DNA from: JBBRCX01 sp038204465
GTDB taxonomy: Bacteria > Planctomycetota > Phycisphaerae > Tepidisphaerales > Tepidisphaeraceae
Assembly (NCBI GenBank): GCA_038204465.1
Contig: JBBRCX010000050.1
Location: forward strand, 1-33,406
Length of the DNA stretch: 33,406 nucleotides
Reading direction: 5' to 3'
The notes beneath the pieces are model-generated. The model did not search any database. It was not told where the DNA came from and was given only the letters and a program-made list of their open reading frames with translations. A program made the position numbers and the translations under genes. Positions 17,824 through 25,853 of this stretch are shown here, one piece after another; position 1 is the stretch's first letter, and the number at the start of each line of letters is the position of its first letter.

Positions 17824-18870
17824 TCACTCCTGCCAATCAAGGTCGGCCGGCAACACGACCGCCGCGCCGCGCCGCGACGACTCCCGCGCGACATCCAGAA
17901 GCGCCATCGTCGGCAAGACGCTTTCCATTCGGACCGCCGGCTCGCCTTCGCTGCGCGCGGCGGCGGCGAACTGCTCCCAGATCTGCGTTTCGCTCAGTCC
18001 TGTGTCGGGCTTCGTAAAAGGAGGCGCCTCTTCCCGCCCGGCGGCAGAGAAGCGCAGCTCGGCCCAGACCCGCGTGTCGAAATCCGGGCTGTGCGGGCTG
18101 GACGCGGAGCCCGATGTGCCGTCGATATGCCAGCGCGATTGTGGCCTCGTCGTCGTCGTGTTGATCTCGACCATGCCGACGGCTCCGGAATCGAAGTCGA
18201 TCAACACGCGCGCGAAGTCATCGCAGTCCTTCGTCCAGACGTTGCCTCGGAGCTGCGCGAAGACGCGAATCGGCCGCGCCGGAAATAGGAGACGCCAGAG
18301 CTGGTCGATGAAATGGCTTCCCCAGTCATATAACCCTCCGCCGCCGAACGACGCTTCATTACGCCAGCCGGGCCGATACTCTTTCGCCGCTGGCCCCACG
18401 CAGCTGCTCCACTGCCCAAGCCGGCTCTCGACGTTGATCACCTCACCGAAGGCGCCCGACGCGACCGCGGCTTTCACGGTTAAATAATCGATGTCCCATC
18501 GCCGATTGTGGAACACGCTGAGAATCCTTCCCGCAGACTGCGCTCGCTCGACCAGCTGCCGGGATTGCGGCAGGTCCATCGCCATCGGCTTCTCGATCAT
18601 GACGTGCTTGCCCGCCGACAGCGCAGCCGCAGCGTGATCGAAATGCATCGCGGTCGGTGTGGAGATCAGCACGCCATGAATTGTTTCGTCGCGCAGCAGC
18701 GGCGCCAGCTCGTCGTATGCCTTAAGGCCGCGCGCTCGCGCGATGCCTTGCCGCGCCGGCGTCGCGTCGACCACAGCGACGGGGGCCAGGCCCGCTCCCG
18801 CGGCGAGCCACCTCGCGTGTTCCGCCCCAATCCGTCCGAATCCAACGATGCCGACATTCATCACAGACAT
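17824..18870 (-). CDS. Gfo/Idh/MocA family oxidoreductase
   Basis: This is a 348-aa NAD(P)-dependent oxidoreductase of the glucose-fructose oxidoreductase/inositol dehydrogenase family. The Rossmann motif GIVGFGRIGAEH (7-18) binds the dinucleotide, and the EKP motif (93-95 in VMIEKPMAMD) carries the catalytic lysine. The C-terminal sheet domain includes GGGGLYDWGSHFIDQL (about 177-192). Substrates of this family are sugars, polyols or related compounds and cannot be named here. AAGGAGG lies 9 bases before ATG 18870. The SRPBCC gene lies 29 bases upstream on the same strand, so the two may be cotranscribed. Confidence 0.85.
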   Translation of the reverse strand: MSVMNVGIVGFGRIGAEHARWLAAGAGLAPVAVVDATPARQGIARARGLKAYDELAPLLRDETIHGVLISTPTAMHFDHAAAALSAGKHVMIEKPMAMDLPQSRQLVERAQSAGRILSVFHNRRWDIDYLTVKAAVASGAFGEVINVESRLGQWSSCVGPAAKEYRPGWRNEASFGGGGLYDWGSHFIDQLWRLLFPARPIRVFAQLRGNVWTKDCDDFARVLIDFDSGAVGMVEINTTTTRPQSRWHIDGTSGSASSPHSPDFDTRVWAELRFSAAGREEAPPFTKPDTGLSETQIWEQFAAAARSEGEPAVRMESVLPTMALLDVARESSRRGAAVVLPADLDWQE

Positions 18871-18899
18871 CGACAGCCGCCTCCTTGAAGCCGCCGATG

Positions 18900-19397
18900 T
18901 TACCGCGCGTGCGAGCGGTCACGTAGGCACTCCTCGGCCAGCAGCGAGCGAGTCGCCGCGTGCCGGTAAGCAAACAACCGCCGCAGCTTCCGGCGCACGA
19001 ACAGCAGGTCCGCGAGCACTCCCAACGGGCCCCATGGCAGGCGGTAGCGGACTCGATCCGTGAGACGGGTGCTCTGCTCACCCACCGCGACGAAGACGTG
19101 ATCATGCCGCCAGTAGGCGAACGGTCCCGACTCCTGCTCGTCCGCGAAGCGCGCCCTCCCCTCCGAGGGCGGCTCATGCTCGACGACTAAGGCAACCCAT
19201 CGCAGTTGGCGGCCGAGTGGCCCCCTCGTGGCGAAAATGATGCGCGAGCCCACGTGGACGGGCAGGTCCGCCGACTCGATCGTCACCCGGTTTTCCACAG
19301 GCGATAGCGCCGGCAGCGCCCCAAGCACGTCTTCATGAAGCTCCCACACGCGCTGCAGCGGTGCGGCAATGTCGGTGTGAAACGCGAGCAATGGCAT
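18900..19397 (-). CDS. SRPBCC-fold (START-like) protein
   Basis: This 165-aa protein matches the SRPBCC ligand-binding family often annotated as cell-division inhibitor-like or CoxG-like. It opens with AFHTDIAAPLQRVWELHEDV. The middle HDHVFVAVGEQSTRLTDRVR, YRLPWGPLG and FVRRKLRRLFAYRHAATRSL is typical of the group. No catalytic residue is recognisable and its ligand is unknown. ATG 19397 has no Shine-Dalgarno sequence but has TAGAAT exactly 7 bases upstream, which suggests a leaderless mRNA continuing into the Gfo/Idh/MocA gene. Confidence 0.75.
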   Translation of the reverse strand: MPLLAFHTDIAAPLQRVWELHEDVLGALPALSPVENRVTIESADLPVHVGSRIIFATRGPLGRQLRWVALVVEHEPPSEGRARFADEQESGPFAYWRHDHVFVAVGEQSTRLTDRVRYRLPWGPLGVLADLLFVRRKLRRLFAYRHAATRSLLAEECLRDRSHAR

Positions 19398-19404
19398 GCG
19401 CGCG

Positions 19405-19410
19405 ATTCTA
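19405..19410 (-). promoter_or_regulatory. -10 box for leaderless SRPBCC transcript
   Basis: TAGAAT on the minus strand ends 7 bases before ATG 19397, the same spacing as for the aldehyde dehydrogenase. No clear -35 box. Confidence 0.4.
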
Positions 19411-19459
19411 GCCCGATTGCGAGAACGGCCCGATCGAAATGCAGATCACGGAAAAAGGA

Positions 19460-19493
19460 AGGACGTCCGGAAGAATGAACCGCCGGACGTCCT
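19460..19493 (-). terminator. rho-independent terminator after the PhyH gene
   Basis: Perfect 11-bp arms (AGGACGTCCGG and CCGGACGTCCT) flank a 12-base loop. On the minus strand the stem is followed by TCCTTTTTCC. The rest of 19411-19711 holds no gene that I can support. Confidence 0.75.
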
Positions 19494-19711
19494 CAGAGGA
19501 GCTAGGGATCGTTGCAGCCGGATGAATCCGACCCGATGGTCTTCAGCTCTGTCTCATCCGATTGGAGATGCCCGCCGATGAGGTTCGGATTTGTATGGCG
19601 TTTGCATCAGAGGGCCGCCGCACTGCACATTTTGCAGGCGCACGGCCGCCGGCAGCGGAACGCGGCGTCACCAACGGCAGCAGGGGGAAGTCGGACGGGA
19701 GGGTCAGCAGA

Positions 19712-20533
19712 TCAACCGTACGCGCCCTTCGGATGGAAGCCGAGAACTCGCTTGCGGCGGTCGTCGGCCCGGTCCAGGACGTGTTTCGGAAGCTGATAGT
19801 TCACGAACGGGAAGAAGCGCTGCGAAATGAAGCGCTTGCCGTAGGCAAGCTGGTGAAGATAGCGGGTCCGGTTCGAGGTGTTGGGAGCGCCGCGATGCCA
19901 GCACTGGCCGTTGTGAAGATAGATGTCGCCCGCGCGCCCACAGATCGACTGGGGACCGCGCCCTTCGAAGCTTGGGTTCTTCAAGTCGTCCGGGCCGCGC
20001 CCGGAATAATGGCTGGCGGGAACGAATTGTGTCGGCCCGTACTCTTCGCTCTCCACGTCGCTCAGCAGCACCTGCACGGTCAGCAGGTAGATCGGAAGCT
20101 TCTGATTCGTCGCGATCCGGGATTCTCCTTCAGGCGGCTCCATGAACGGCGCATCATCGACGTGGAACGTGCCGATGTACTGCCCCGGGGCGTTTCGTAT
20201 GGTGTTCTGCGCGATCAGATGGCAGTCCGGCCCGAGCAGGTTTTCCGCCAGCCCGATGATTGGCTCACGGGTCAACATGTCCTCGAACAGGGGATCGGTC
20301 TCAAACAAGCGGACGGCGATGAATGGACTATACAGGTTGTCCTTGTACTTCGGGTCGGTGAAGACCCTGTCGACCGCGGCGCGCAGGTCCCTGGTTTCCT
20401 GCTGCGACAGCACCTGCCGGATCAGGCGGTACCCATCGCGCAGGTAATCCGCCCTGATCGCGTCGATCTCTTCCGGGCTGAAAGGTTCTTTGCTTCCGGC
20501 GAATCGTTTGGGCGGCGTGGCAATCGCGGTCAT
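19712..20533 (-). CDS. phytanoyl-CoA dioxygenase (PhyH) family protein
   Basis: This is a 273-aa Fe(II)/2-oxoglutarate-dependent dioxygenase. The iron ligands are visible as H124 and D126 in FHVDD and distal H213 in CWHRGAP. An Arg at about 222-224 (NTSNRTR) is placed to bind 2-oxoglutarate. PhyH-family enzymes hydroxylate varied small molecules; the substrate cannot be told from sequence. GAGGAG lies 8 bases before ATG 20533. It is divergent from an AraC-type regulator with only about 112 bases between starts, so the regulator probably controls it. It ends upstream of a strong terminator. Confidence 0.85.
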   Translation of the reverse strand: MTAIATPPKRFAGSKEPFSPEEIDAIRADYLRDGYRLIRQVLSQQETRDLRAAVDRVFTDPKYKDNLYSPFIAVRLFETDPLFEDMLTREPIIGLAENLLGPDCHLIAQNTIRNAPGQYIGTFHVDDAPFMEPPEGESRIATNQKLPIYLLTVQVLLSDVESEEYGPTQFVPASHYSGRGPDDLKNPSFEGRGPQSICGRAGDIYLHNGQCWHRGAPNTSNRTRYLHQLAYGKRFISQRFFPFVNYQLPKHVLDRADDRRKRVLGFHPKGAYG

Positions 20534-20582
20534 AGTGCAAGCTCCTCAATGACTGGTCGCTTGAAGGTAATGCCGTGCCGCC

Positions 20583-20596
20583 GCGATTGCCATCGC
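20583..20596. promoter_or_regulatory. possible operator in the AraC/PhyH divergent promoter region
   Basis: GCGAT-TGCC-ATCGC is a short inverted repeat in the shared intergenic region between the AraC-type gene and the PhyH gene. It is a weak candidate for the regulator's site; related CATCG units follow. Confidence 0.2.
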
Positions 20597-20645
20597 CAAC
20601 GCATCGTTGCAAACCGGGCATGAGGGGGCCAAAATCGATCTCCAA

Positions 20646-21587
20646 ATGGCCACCTCGCGGCAGCGCTGGCTCAACCTTCGCGACCTGCAGCCCTCGCTGG
20701 AAATCGCCGGTTGTTGGCGCTTCGACCACGATCCGTGGATGCGCTACCGGATCCCGTCGCACCACCTGCTCCTCATGGTATCCGGCATAGTCCAAGCAAA
20801 AACTCCCACCGAGAGTTTCGCCGCCGGCGCGGGTGAGCTGATCTGCTTCCGCCCGACGGAGCTGAACGAGTACGGTACGAAGGGACCTACCCTGATGTAC
20901 CAGGCGCAGGTGCAGTTCGCGCCGCCGCCGCGGCATCGCGATACGCCGTGGCTCGACGGCGTCGGACCGGTGCCGGTGCGCCTGGCGCTGGGCGACAGGT
21001 TCGACGAGGCCCGCGCGCTGTTCGAGATCTTCTGTATCGAGCTGGCTCAGAGCGGGGCGGCTCATGAGCTGCGCCTGCGGGCCGCGGTTTACGAATTGCT
21101 CGCGATCGTTGCCGGCATCGGCGCGGGTGGCCCGCGCCGCGTGCAGCGCATCGACCCGTGGCAGCGCGTGCGCCAGCAACTCGACTCGAGTCTCGACGCC
21201 AGCGTGCAGGTGCGCGAACTCGCCCGGCGGATGGGCCTGAGCACCGATCATTTCATCCGCCAGTTCAAACGCCGTTTCCGCCTGAGCCCCAAGGCCTATC
21301 ACATGCAGGCGCGGCTCCGCGAGGCGGCCCGCCTCCTGCGCGGTACCGACAAGCCGGTGAAGTCGATCGCATATGGGCTCGGCTTCAACAGCCCCAAGAC
21401 CTTCACCCGCGCCTTCAAGCGCCACCTGCAGGTGAAGCCAACCGACCTCCGTTCTTCGATGGACTTCTCCTTCCAGACCCTTGCCGCGCCGACCGAGGGG
21501 GGATTGTTCCGCATTAACGAACACGTCCTGCCGCCGCACGCCGGCCCCGATTACCTGCGCCGCTGGACCCTGCGCAAGCACGCGTAA
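20646..21587 (+). CDS. AraC-family transcriptional regulator
   Basis: This 313-aa regulator has an N-terminal cupin-like sensing domain (about 15-140) and a C-terminal AraC double helix-turn-helix. The first HTH is at VRELARRMGLSTDHFIRQFK (about 195-214), the second at VKSIAYGLGFNSPKTFTRAF (about 244-263), followed by the KRHLQVKPTDLR tail. I use ATG 20646; a TTG at 20607 is in frame, but neither has a well-spaced ribosome-binding site (GAGGGGG is 17 bases from the ATG). Divergence from the PhyH gene suggests that it senses a sugar-like or other small molecule and activates the dioxygenase. Confidence 0.85.
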   Translation: MATSRQRWLNLRDLQPSLEIAGCWRFDHDPWMRYRIPSHHLLLMVSGIVQAKTPTESFAAGAGELICFRPTELNEYGTKGPTLMYQAQVQFAPPPRHRDTPWLDGVGPVPVRLALGDRFDEARALFEIFCIELAQSGAAHELRLRAAVYELLAIVAGIGAGGPRRVQRIDPWQRVRQQLDSSLDASVQVRELARRMGLSTDHFIRQFKRRFRLSPKAYHMQARLREAARLLRGTDKPVKSIAYGLGFNSPKTFTRAFKRHLQVKPTDLRSSMDFSFQTLAAPTEGGLFRINEHVLPPHAGPDYLRRWTLRKHA

Positions 21588-21610
21588 GGGCCGCCCCCTG
21601 ACGGTGCCGC

Positions 21611-21616
21611 TACAAT
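21611..21616 (+). promoter_or_regulatory. -10 box of trmB
   Basis: TACAAT lies 9 bases before ATG 21626 and no Shine-Dalgarno sequence is present, so trmB mRNA is probably leaderless or nearly so. Confidence 0.4.
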
Positions 21617-21625
21617 TCGGTTCGC

Positions 21626-22252
21626 ATGCAGACGAATCGAAGTTTGGTCGTTGAGCCGGTCGGTCTCGACGTCGATGCGCTTCCCAAGCCGCTCGACTGG
21701 CAACTGCTCTTTGGCAACGATTATCCCGTCGAGCTCGAGATCGGAATGGGGAAAGGGACCTTCCTTACCGAGCAGGCAAAGGCGCGGCCCCAGGTGAACT
21801 TCTTCGGCATCGAGTGGGCACGCTGGTTCTGGCGCTATGCCAGCGATCGGCTACGCAGAAACGGCTGCCTCAACGCCCGCACGGTGCGCGCCGAGGCCGC
21901 CTACTTCCTCACGGAGTTCATCACCGACTCGAGCTTGTCCGTTCTCCACATCTACTTCCCAGACCCGTGGCCCAAGAAGCGGCACCACCGCCGTCGCCTC
22001 ATCCAGGAGCCTTTTCTGAAACAGGCCCACCGCGTGCTTATTCCCGGCGGGCGGCTGCAGATCGTCACCGATCACCTGGAATACTTCGAACAAATCGAGA
22101 GCGTGGTGAAAGCATCGCGTCTGCGCGTCATCGAATACAACCGGCCCGGGTCGGCGGCGGAGGGGGAATTCGTCGGCACCAATTTCGAGCGGAAGTATCG
22201 CCGCGAGGGGCGGCCTTTCTATGCGCTGGCGGCGGTGACGGAGGCGGAATAG
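21626..22252 (+). CDS. trmB: tRNA (guanine-N7-)-methyltransferase
   Basis: TrmB (208 aa) uses S-adenosylmethionine to methylate G46 in the variable loop of tRNA. The SAM motif ELEIGMGKGTF (about 37-47), FFGIEWARWF (about 59-68) and the diagnostic FPDPWPKKRHHRRRL (about 112-126) are clear. The C-terminal FVGTNFERKYRREGRPFY matches the family's T-x-x-E-x-(K/R)-(F/Y) signature. It starts 38 bases after the AraC gene but has its own -10-like box. Confidence 0.95.
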   Translation: MQTNRSLVVEPVGLDVDALPKPLDWQLLFGNDYPVELEIGMGKGTFLTEQAKARPQVNFFGIEWARWFWRYASDRLRRNGCLNARTVRAEAAYFLTEFITDSSLSVLHIYFPDPWPKKRHHRRRLIQEPFLKQAHRVLIPGGRLQIVTDHLEYFEQIESVVKASRLRVIEYNRPGSAAEGEFVGTNFERKYRREGRPFYALAAVTEAE

Positions 22253-22487
22253 ACGATAGCGGACAGGCGGTGAACCAGAATCAACGCCGCACCAGACCAA
22301 ACAGCTCGAGATGACCGCGTTCACCGCGTGCCGAAAGTGGTAGGGTGATCGTCGGTGCTGCTGGTGCACGTGAAGGAGCCGCCGAAAGCGACGGCGGCGC
22401 AGAGGATGACGAGGATGAGCGTCTAATCGGCCCGCCGGTGGGGTTGTAGAAGAAGCGGTTCACCACCGCCGCGCTTGACCCGCATGG
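22253..22487. other. spacer between convergent trmB and moeA
   Basis: I support no gene here. GCCGCCG (22378-22384) and CGGCGGC (22392-22398) form a 7-bp stem with a 7-base loop, which could be a weak bidirectional terminator, but there is no U-tract on either strand. GCGGTGAACC near 22268 and GGTTCACC near 22458 also form a distant imperfect inverted pair. Confidence 0.3.
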
Positions 22488-23717
22488 TCAGATCTCCAGG
22501 AATTCGACAAGCATGCCCGCAGCGCGGGCGGAATCGTTCTCCGGCCGCACGATCAGCGCATTGGCGATCGCCAGCGTGTACACGTCAGCCGAGCCCTTCC
22601 ACGCCAGCGGCTTCAGCGTGGATGCATTCAGCACCGCCGGTTGATAAAACTCGCGCGGGCCGTTCGCGGCCAATGCCGTTTCGATTGTAGCCGATCGAAG
22701 TCCCCCGGAGGCCTCGCCGCCCGCGAGGCGCCTCAGCAGCCGCGACGCGAGCCGCACCGTGCAGACGAACGCGCTGACCGGATTGCCGGGAAGACCAAAG
22801 ACGTATGTCGTCCCCGAAGAGCTTGCCTCGCCGGCCCGTCTCTCGCCGAACACGAACGGCTTTCCCGGCTTGATGCGCAGCTTCGTCACCCGCAATTCGA
22901 CCCCCAGCTCCAGCAGCACGCGCGGCACAAAATCGTACTCCCCCATGCTCATCCCGCCGGTGATGAACAGCGCGTCATGCGCCAGGCCGTTGCGGACCGC
23001 GGCGCGCAGCGTCTCCATCTCGTCGCGGGCTGTCCCAAGGTCGCTGACGACACATCCCATCCGATGCAAAAGCGCGCAGAGCATCAGATTGTTCGATTCG
23101 CGGATCTGCCCCGCCCCCGGCGTCGCCTCGATCGGGACCAACTCGTCCCCCGTCCCCAGCACCGCCACGCGCGGCGCCGCAAACACCTGCACCTCGGAAG
23201 CCCCGACGCTGACCGCCACCGCAAGCTGAGCGGGCCCGAGCGAGGCGCCGCGCCGCAGTACGACCTGTCCCGCCGGACAGTCACTGCCGCGTCGCGCGAT
23301 AAAGCGCTGTGGTGCATCGGCGCGCAGGACCCGGATCGCGTCCTGTTCAGGTCCTCTCTCCACTTCCTCGATCGGGACCACGCCATCCGCGCCGCACGGC
23401 AGCGGCGCGCCGGTCATGATGGCCACCGCTTCTCCCGCTTCGACCGCCCGCTTGGGCCACTGCCCGGCCGCGATCTCATCCACAACCTTCAGCATCGCGG
23501 GGAGGAGTGACAGATCGGCAGCGCGAACCGCGTAACCGTCCATCAGGCTCTTGTCGAACGGCGGATAATCGCGGTCGGCCGCGATGTCCTGGGCCAGGCG
23601 CAGATTCTCTGCTTCGCGCAGGGATAGCTTGACCTGGCGCGGGGAAACTTGAATGCGGTCGATGAGGTCGATCGCTTCTTGAACGCTCAGCAGCCTGGAG
23701 ACATCGAGTTCCGCCAT
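22488..23717 (-). CDS. moeA: molybdopterin molybdenumtransferase
   Basis: MoeA (409 aa) inserts molybdate into adenylylated molybdopterin, the last step of molybdenum cofactor synthesis. Signatures are PPFDKSLMDGYAVRA (about 73-87), IMTGAPLPCGADGVVPIEEV (about 118-137), the MoCF-domain GTGDELV (about 205), GGMSMGEYDFV (about 268-278) and KPGKPFVFG (about 297-305). I choose ATG 23717; the longer frame reads into the PhyH gene. Only 8 bases separate it from the stop of the upstream PhyH-family gene, so they are probably cotranscribed. No other moa, mob or molybdoenzyme gene is in the window. Confidence 0.92.
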   Translation of the reverse strand: MAELDVSRLLSVQEAIDLIDRIQVSPRQVKLSLREAENLRLAQDIAADRDYPPFDKSLMDGYAVRAADLSLLPAMLKVVDEIAAGQWPKRAVEAGEAVAIMTGAPLPCGADGVVPIEEVERGPEQDAIRVLRADAPQRFIARRGSDCPAGQVVLRRGASLGPAQLAVAVSVGASEVQVFAAPRVAVLGTGDELVPIEATPGAGQIRESNNLMLCALLHRMGCVVSDLGTARDEMETLRAAVRNGLAHDALFITGGMSMGEYDFVPRVLLELGVELRVTKLRIKPGKPFVFGERRAGEASSSGTTYVFGLPGNPVSAFVCTVRLASRLLRRLAGGEASGGLRSATIETALAANGPREFYQPAVLNASTLKPLAWKGSADVYTLAIANALIVRPENDSARAAGMLVEFLEI

Positions 23718-23725
23718 CGATCGCA

Positions 23726-24472
23726 CTAGCGGGTCTGTCCCGCCACGACCCACGAGTTGGGCGATTCCATCACCGGCTTCCAATCGGGCGCCATGGTGGC
23801 GTTTGCATCGCAGTATTCAACGAAGAACGCGCGGCGCGGCTTATCGGTGTGGTTGTACTTCGAGCGATGCAGCGTCTGGCCGGTGAAGGCCACCGCTTCG
23901 CCTGCCTTCAGCACCGCGGGAATCCCATCGCCCTCCACCTGCACCGTCATGTGCCAGGAATCCTCGTTCTTCTTTGCGTGCGGCAGCAGGCCTCTCTTGT
24001 GGCTGCGCGGCATGACCCAGACGCACCCGTTGCGCTCGTCCACGTCGTCGAGGGCGAACCAGAGCGTGATGCTCGTTGCCGGGCGCAATTCGAGGTAGCC
24101 GGCATCCTGATGCCAGGGGAACTCCGATCGATTCGAAGCCGCATCCGGGAGTTTCGTCACCATTTGGTTCCACCAGAGCGACAGGTCCGGGCCAACCAAC
24201 TGCTTCACGGCTTCCAGGTGGGGGCCGCCCGTGATGAAGCGGCGGATCGGCGCCGACGCGTTGGCGAGTTGCGCGCGAAAGATGGTCAGCTCCTTGCCCG
24301 GGTCGCCGCGAAATCTGCCCTCCTCTGCCCGCAACTGTTCGAGCGTCGCGTCATTCAATACACGCCCGAGCATCACGTAACCCTCGCTCCGGTACTGCTC
24401 GATCTGCTGTGAACTCAGCACAAAAGCGCGCGTGGCATCTCGATGTGCGGGCGGCGCTGCGGTGGCGGTCAT
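23726..24472 (-). CDS. phytanoyl-CoA dioxygenase (PhyH) family protein, second copy
   Basis: This 248-aa Fe(II)/2-oxoglutarate dioxygenase has iron ligands H121 and D123 in WHQDAGY and distal H202 in LHRSKYN, with Arg213/214 (DKPRR) for 2-oxoglutarate. It is clearly different in sequence from the PhyH protein at 19712, so it is not a recent duplicate. The opening YRSEGYVMLGRVL is typical of the family. AGGAG lies 7 bases before ATG 24472. It is divergent from the STAS gene and leads directly into moeA, an unusual pairing. Confidence 0.85.
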   Translation of the reverse strand: MTATAAPPAHRDATRAFVLSSQQIEQYRSEGYVMLGRVLNDATLEQLRAEEGRFRGDPGKELTIFRAQLANASAPIRRFITGGPHLEAVKQLVGPDLSLWWNQMVTKLPDAASNRSEFPWHQDAGYLELRPATSITLWFALDDVDERNGCVWVMPRSHKRGLLPHAKKNEDSWHMTVQVEGDGIPAVLKAGEAVAFTGQTLHRSKYNHTDKPRRAFFVEYCDANATMAPDWKPVMESPNSWVVAGQTR

Positions 24473-24653
24473 GGTTGAACTCCTGTCTCAAGCGGGACAC
24501 CAATCGTATCTGCGGGCCGATGAAATGTACGACCCTATTCTCGTCACGATTCCCCACAGAGCAAACGATCGACGGCAAAGTGGCGGCGATTTGCCATCCG
24601 CCCCGCTCCGGCAGCATAATTGCGCTGCGCCGGCGCATCGGTCACGGGGCCCT

Positions 24654-24992
24654 ATGGTAGTCTTCGACCAGAGTGAATTGGATGGAGTTCGGCTGCTCCG
24701 CCTTGCCGGCAGCCTGACTCAGGACGGCGTCGACGCCGTCGAAGAGCGCTTCACGGCGGCCACCGACAAATCAGCGCGGGCGGTGGTCGACCTCTCCGCC
24801 GTCGACCTGATCACCACGCCGGGCCTGACCCTGCTCCTGACCGCCTTCAGCCGCTTGCAGAAGTCCGGGGGCCGCCTCGTTCTTACCGGCGCTAAAGGCC
24901 TCGTGCAGGACCTGCTTCGTCGCTGCCGTCTCGACCAGGTTCTGACGATCGTGCCGAACCGCGACGAAGCGGTCCAAGCCGCCAAGTCCTAG
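24654..24992 (+). CDS. STAS-domain protein (anti-sigma-factor antagonist-like)
   Basis: This 112-aa single STAS domain resembles SpoIIAA/RsbV proteins, which bind an anti-sigma factor when unphosphorylated. The fold pattern is present (VRLLRLAGSLTQDGVDAVEE, RAVVDLSAVDLITTPGLTLL). The usual DSSG loop reads TTPG (54-57), so the phosphorylatable Ser is replaced by Pro, with Thr next to it. Regulation by the normal kinase may therefore be lost, or the protein may have another partner. No kinase or phosphatase gene lies beside it. The longer in-frame stretch upstream of ATG 24654 is not STAS-like. A CATAAT box about 32 bases upstream could be its -10. Confidence 0.75.
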   Translation: MVVFDQSELDGVRLLRLAGSLTQDGVDAVEERFTAATDKSARAVVDLSAVDLITTPGLTLLLTAFSRLQKSGGRLVLTGAKGLVQDLLRRCRLDQVLTIVPNRDEAVQAAKS

Positions 24993-25025
24993 TGTGCCGC
25001 CGCGCGTCGGGCCGCGGATCTTCAC

Positions 25026-25778
25026 ATGATTTCAATCATCGTCTGCAGCCGGGACGACGCGAAGTTTGCCGCGATGTCGCGCACCTTCGCGGAACGCCTC
25101 GCGCCGCAGCCTCTGGAATTTGTCCGCATCCCAGACGCCCGCTCACTGGCCGAAGGGTACAACCGGGGCGTCGAGCAGAGCCGCGGCGATCTGCTGCTCT
25201 TCTCCCATGACGACGTCGAGGTCATCTCTGCCGACTTCTCAATCAGGCTCCTGGATCACATGCGGCACTGCGACGTGCTGGGCGTAGCCGGAACCACCCG
25301 ACTGCTCAATGCCCGCTGGTACGGTGCCGGCATTCCCCACATCTTCGGTCAGATCGCGCACCCCGCGACGGGCGCCCAAGGTTATGAAGTGGACCTCTAC
25401 TGCGCGCCGCGGCGTCGGGTCGGAAACATCCAGGCTTTGGACGGGCTTCTCCTCGCCGCCAACCGCAACGTTCTGGACAAGGTGCGATTCGACGCAGACA
25501 CCTTCGACGGCTTCCACGCCTACGACGTTGACTTCACCTTCAGCGCCTTCCGCGCGGGACTGAAGCTGGCGGTCGCCTGCGATATCAGCGTCATTCATTT
25601 GTCCGGCGGGCAGTTCGATGAGACGTGGGAGCATTATGCCGGCCGCTTTGCCGCCAAACATGCCTCCTATCTCCCGCGCATCGTCCCCAAGCCTTTTCGC
25701 TGGTCGAGCGTGCAAGCCCGGAATAAGGCTCATCTGCTCGAAGTCATGCAGCCGGCCTATTGGGATCAGGAGGGCTGA
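25026..25778 (+). CDS. glycosyltransferase, GT2-like / StrF-type
   Basis: This 250-aa cytosolic glycosyltransferase has a GT-A fold. It begins with a short nucleotide-binding strand MISIIVCSRDD, has the Asp-rich LLLFSHDDVEV (about 57-67) where the DxD metal site is expected, and an acceptor-side region QALDGLLLAANRNVLD (about 137-152) followed by FDGFHAYDVDFTFSAFRAGL (about 160-179). This layout is typical of the Glyco_tranf_2_5/StrF family, which transfers sugars in surface or secondary polysaccharide synthesis. No other polysaccharide gene lies beside it, so its acceptor is unknown. It follows the STAS gene by 33 bases, possibly in one transcript. Confidence 0.8.
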   Translation: MISIIVCSRDDAKFAAMSRTFAERLAPQPLEFVRIPDARSLAEGYNRGVEQSRGDLLLFSHDDVEVISADFSIRLLDHMRHCDVLGVAGTTRLLNARWYGAGIPHIFGQIAHPATGAQGYEVDLYCAPRRRVGNIQALDGLLLAANRNVLDKVRFDADTFDGFHAYDVDFTFSAFRAGLKLAVACDISVIHLSGGQFDETWEHYAGRFAAKHASYLPRIVPKPFRWSSVQARNKAHLLEVMQPAYWDQEG

Positions 25779-25817
25779 CCCCTGCGTTTCCAGTGCGTTT
25801 TCCGTGGCCGCTCCCGG

Positions 25818-25846
25818 TTCACATTCGCCGCCAGCGCTCCTAAAAT
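25818..25846 (+). promoter_or_regulatory. sigma70-like promoter of the GroES-like gene
   Basis: TTCACA (25818-25823), a 17-base spacer and TAAAAT (25841-25846) precede ATG 25854 by 7 bases. The -35 box matches TTGACA at five of six positions. No Shine-Dalgarno sequence is present, so a leaderless mRNA is expected. Confidence 0.55.
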
Positions 25847-25853
25847 ACATTCA

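Noticed and set aside
19512..19796. Plus-strand small open frame in the SRPBCC-PhyH gap
   Set aside because: It runs into the antisense of the PhyH gene, has no domain and no ribosome-binding site.
20328..21581. 417-aa minus-strand open frame
   Set aside because: Antisense to the AraC gene and overlaps the PhyH start; shadow of real coding.
22281..22466. Small Ser/Pro-rich minus-strand frame between trmB and moeA
   Set aside because: No ribosome-binding site, low complexity and no recognisable motif.
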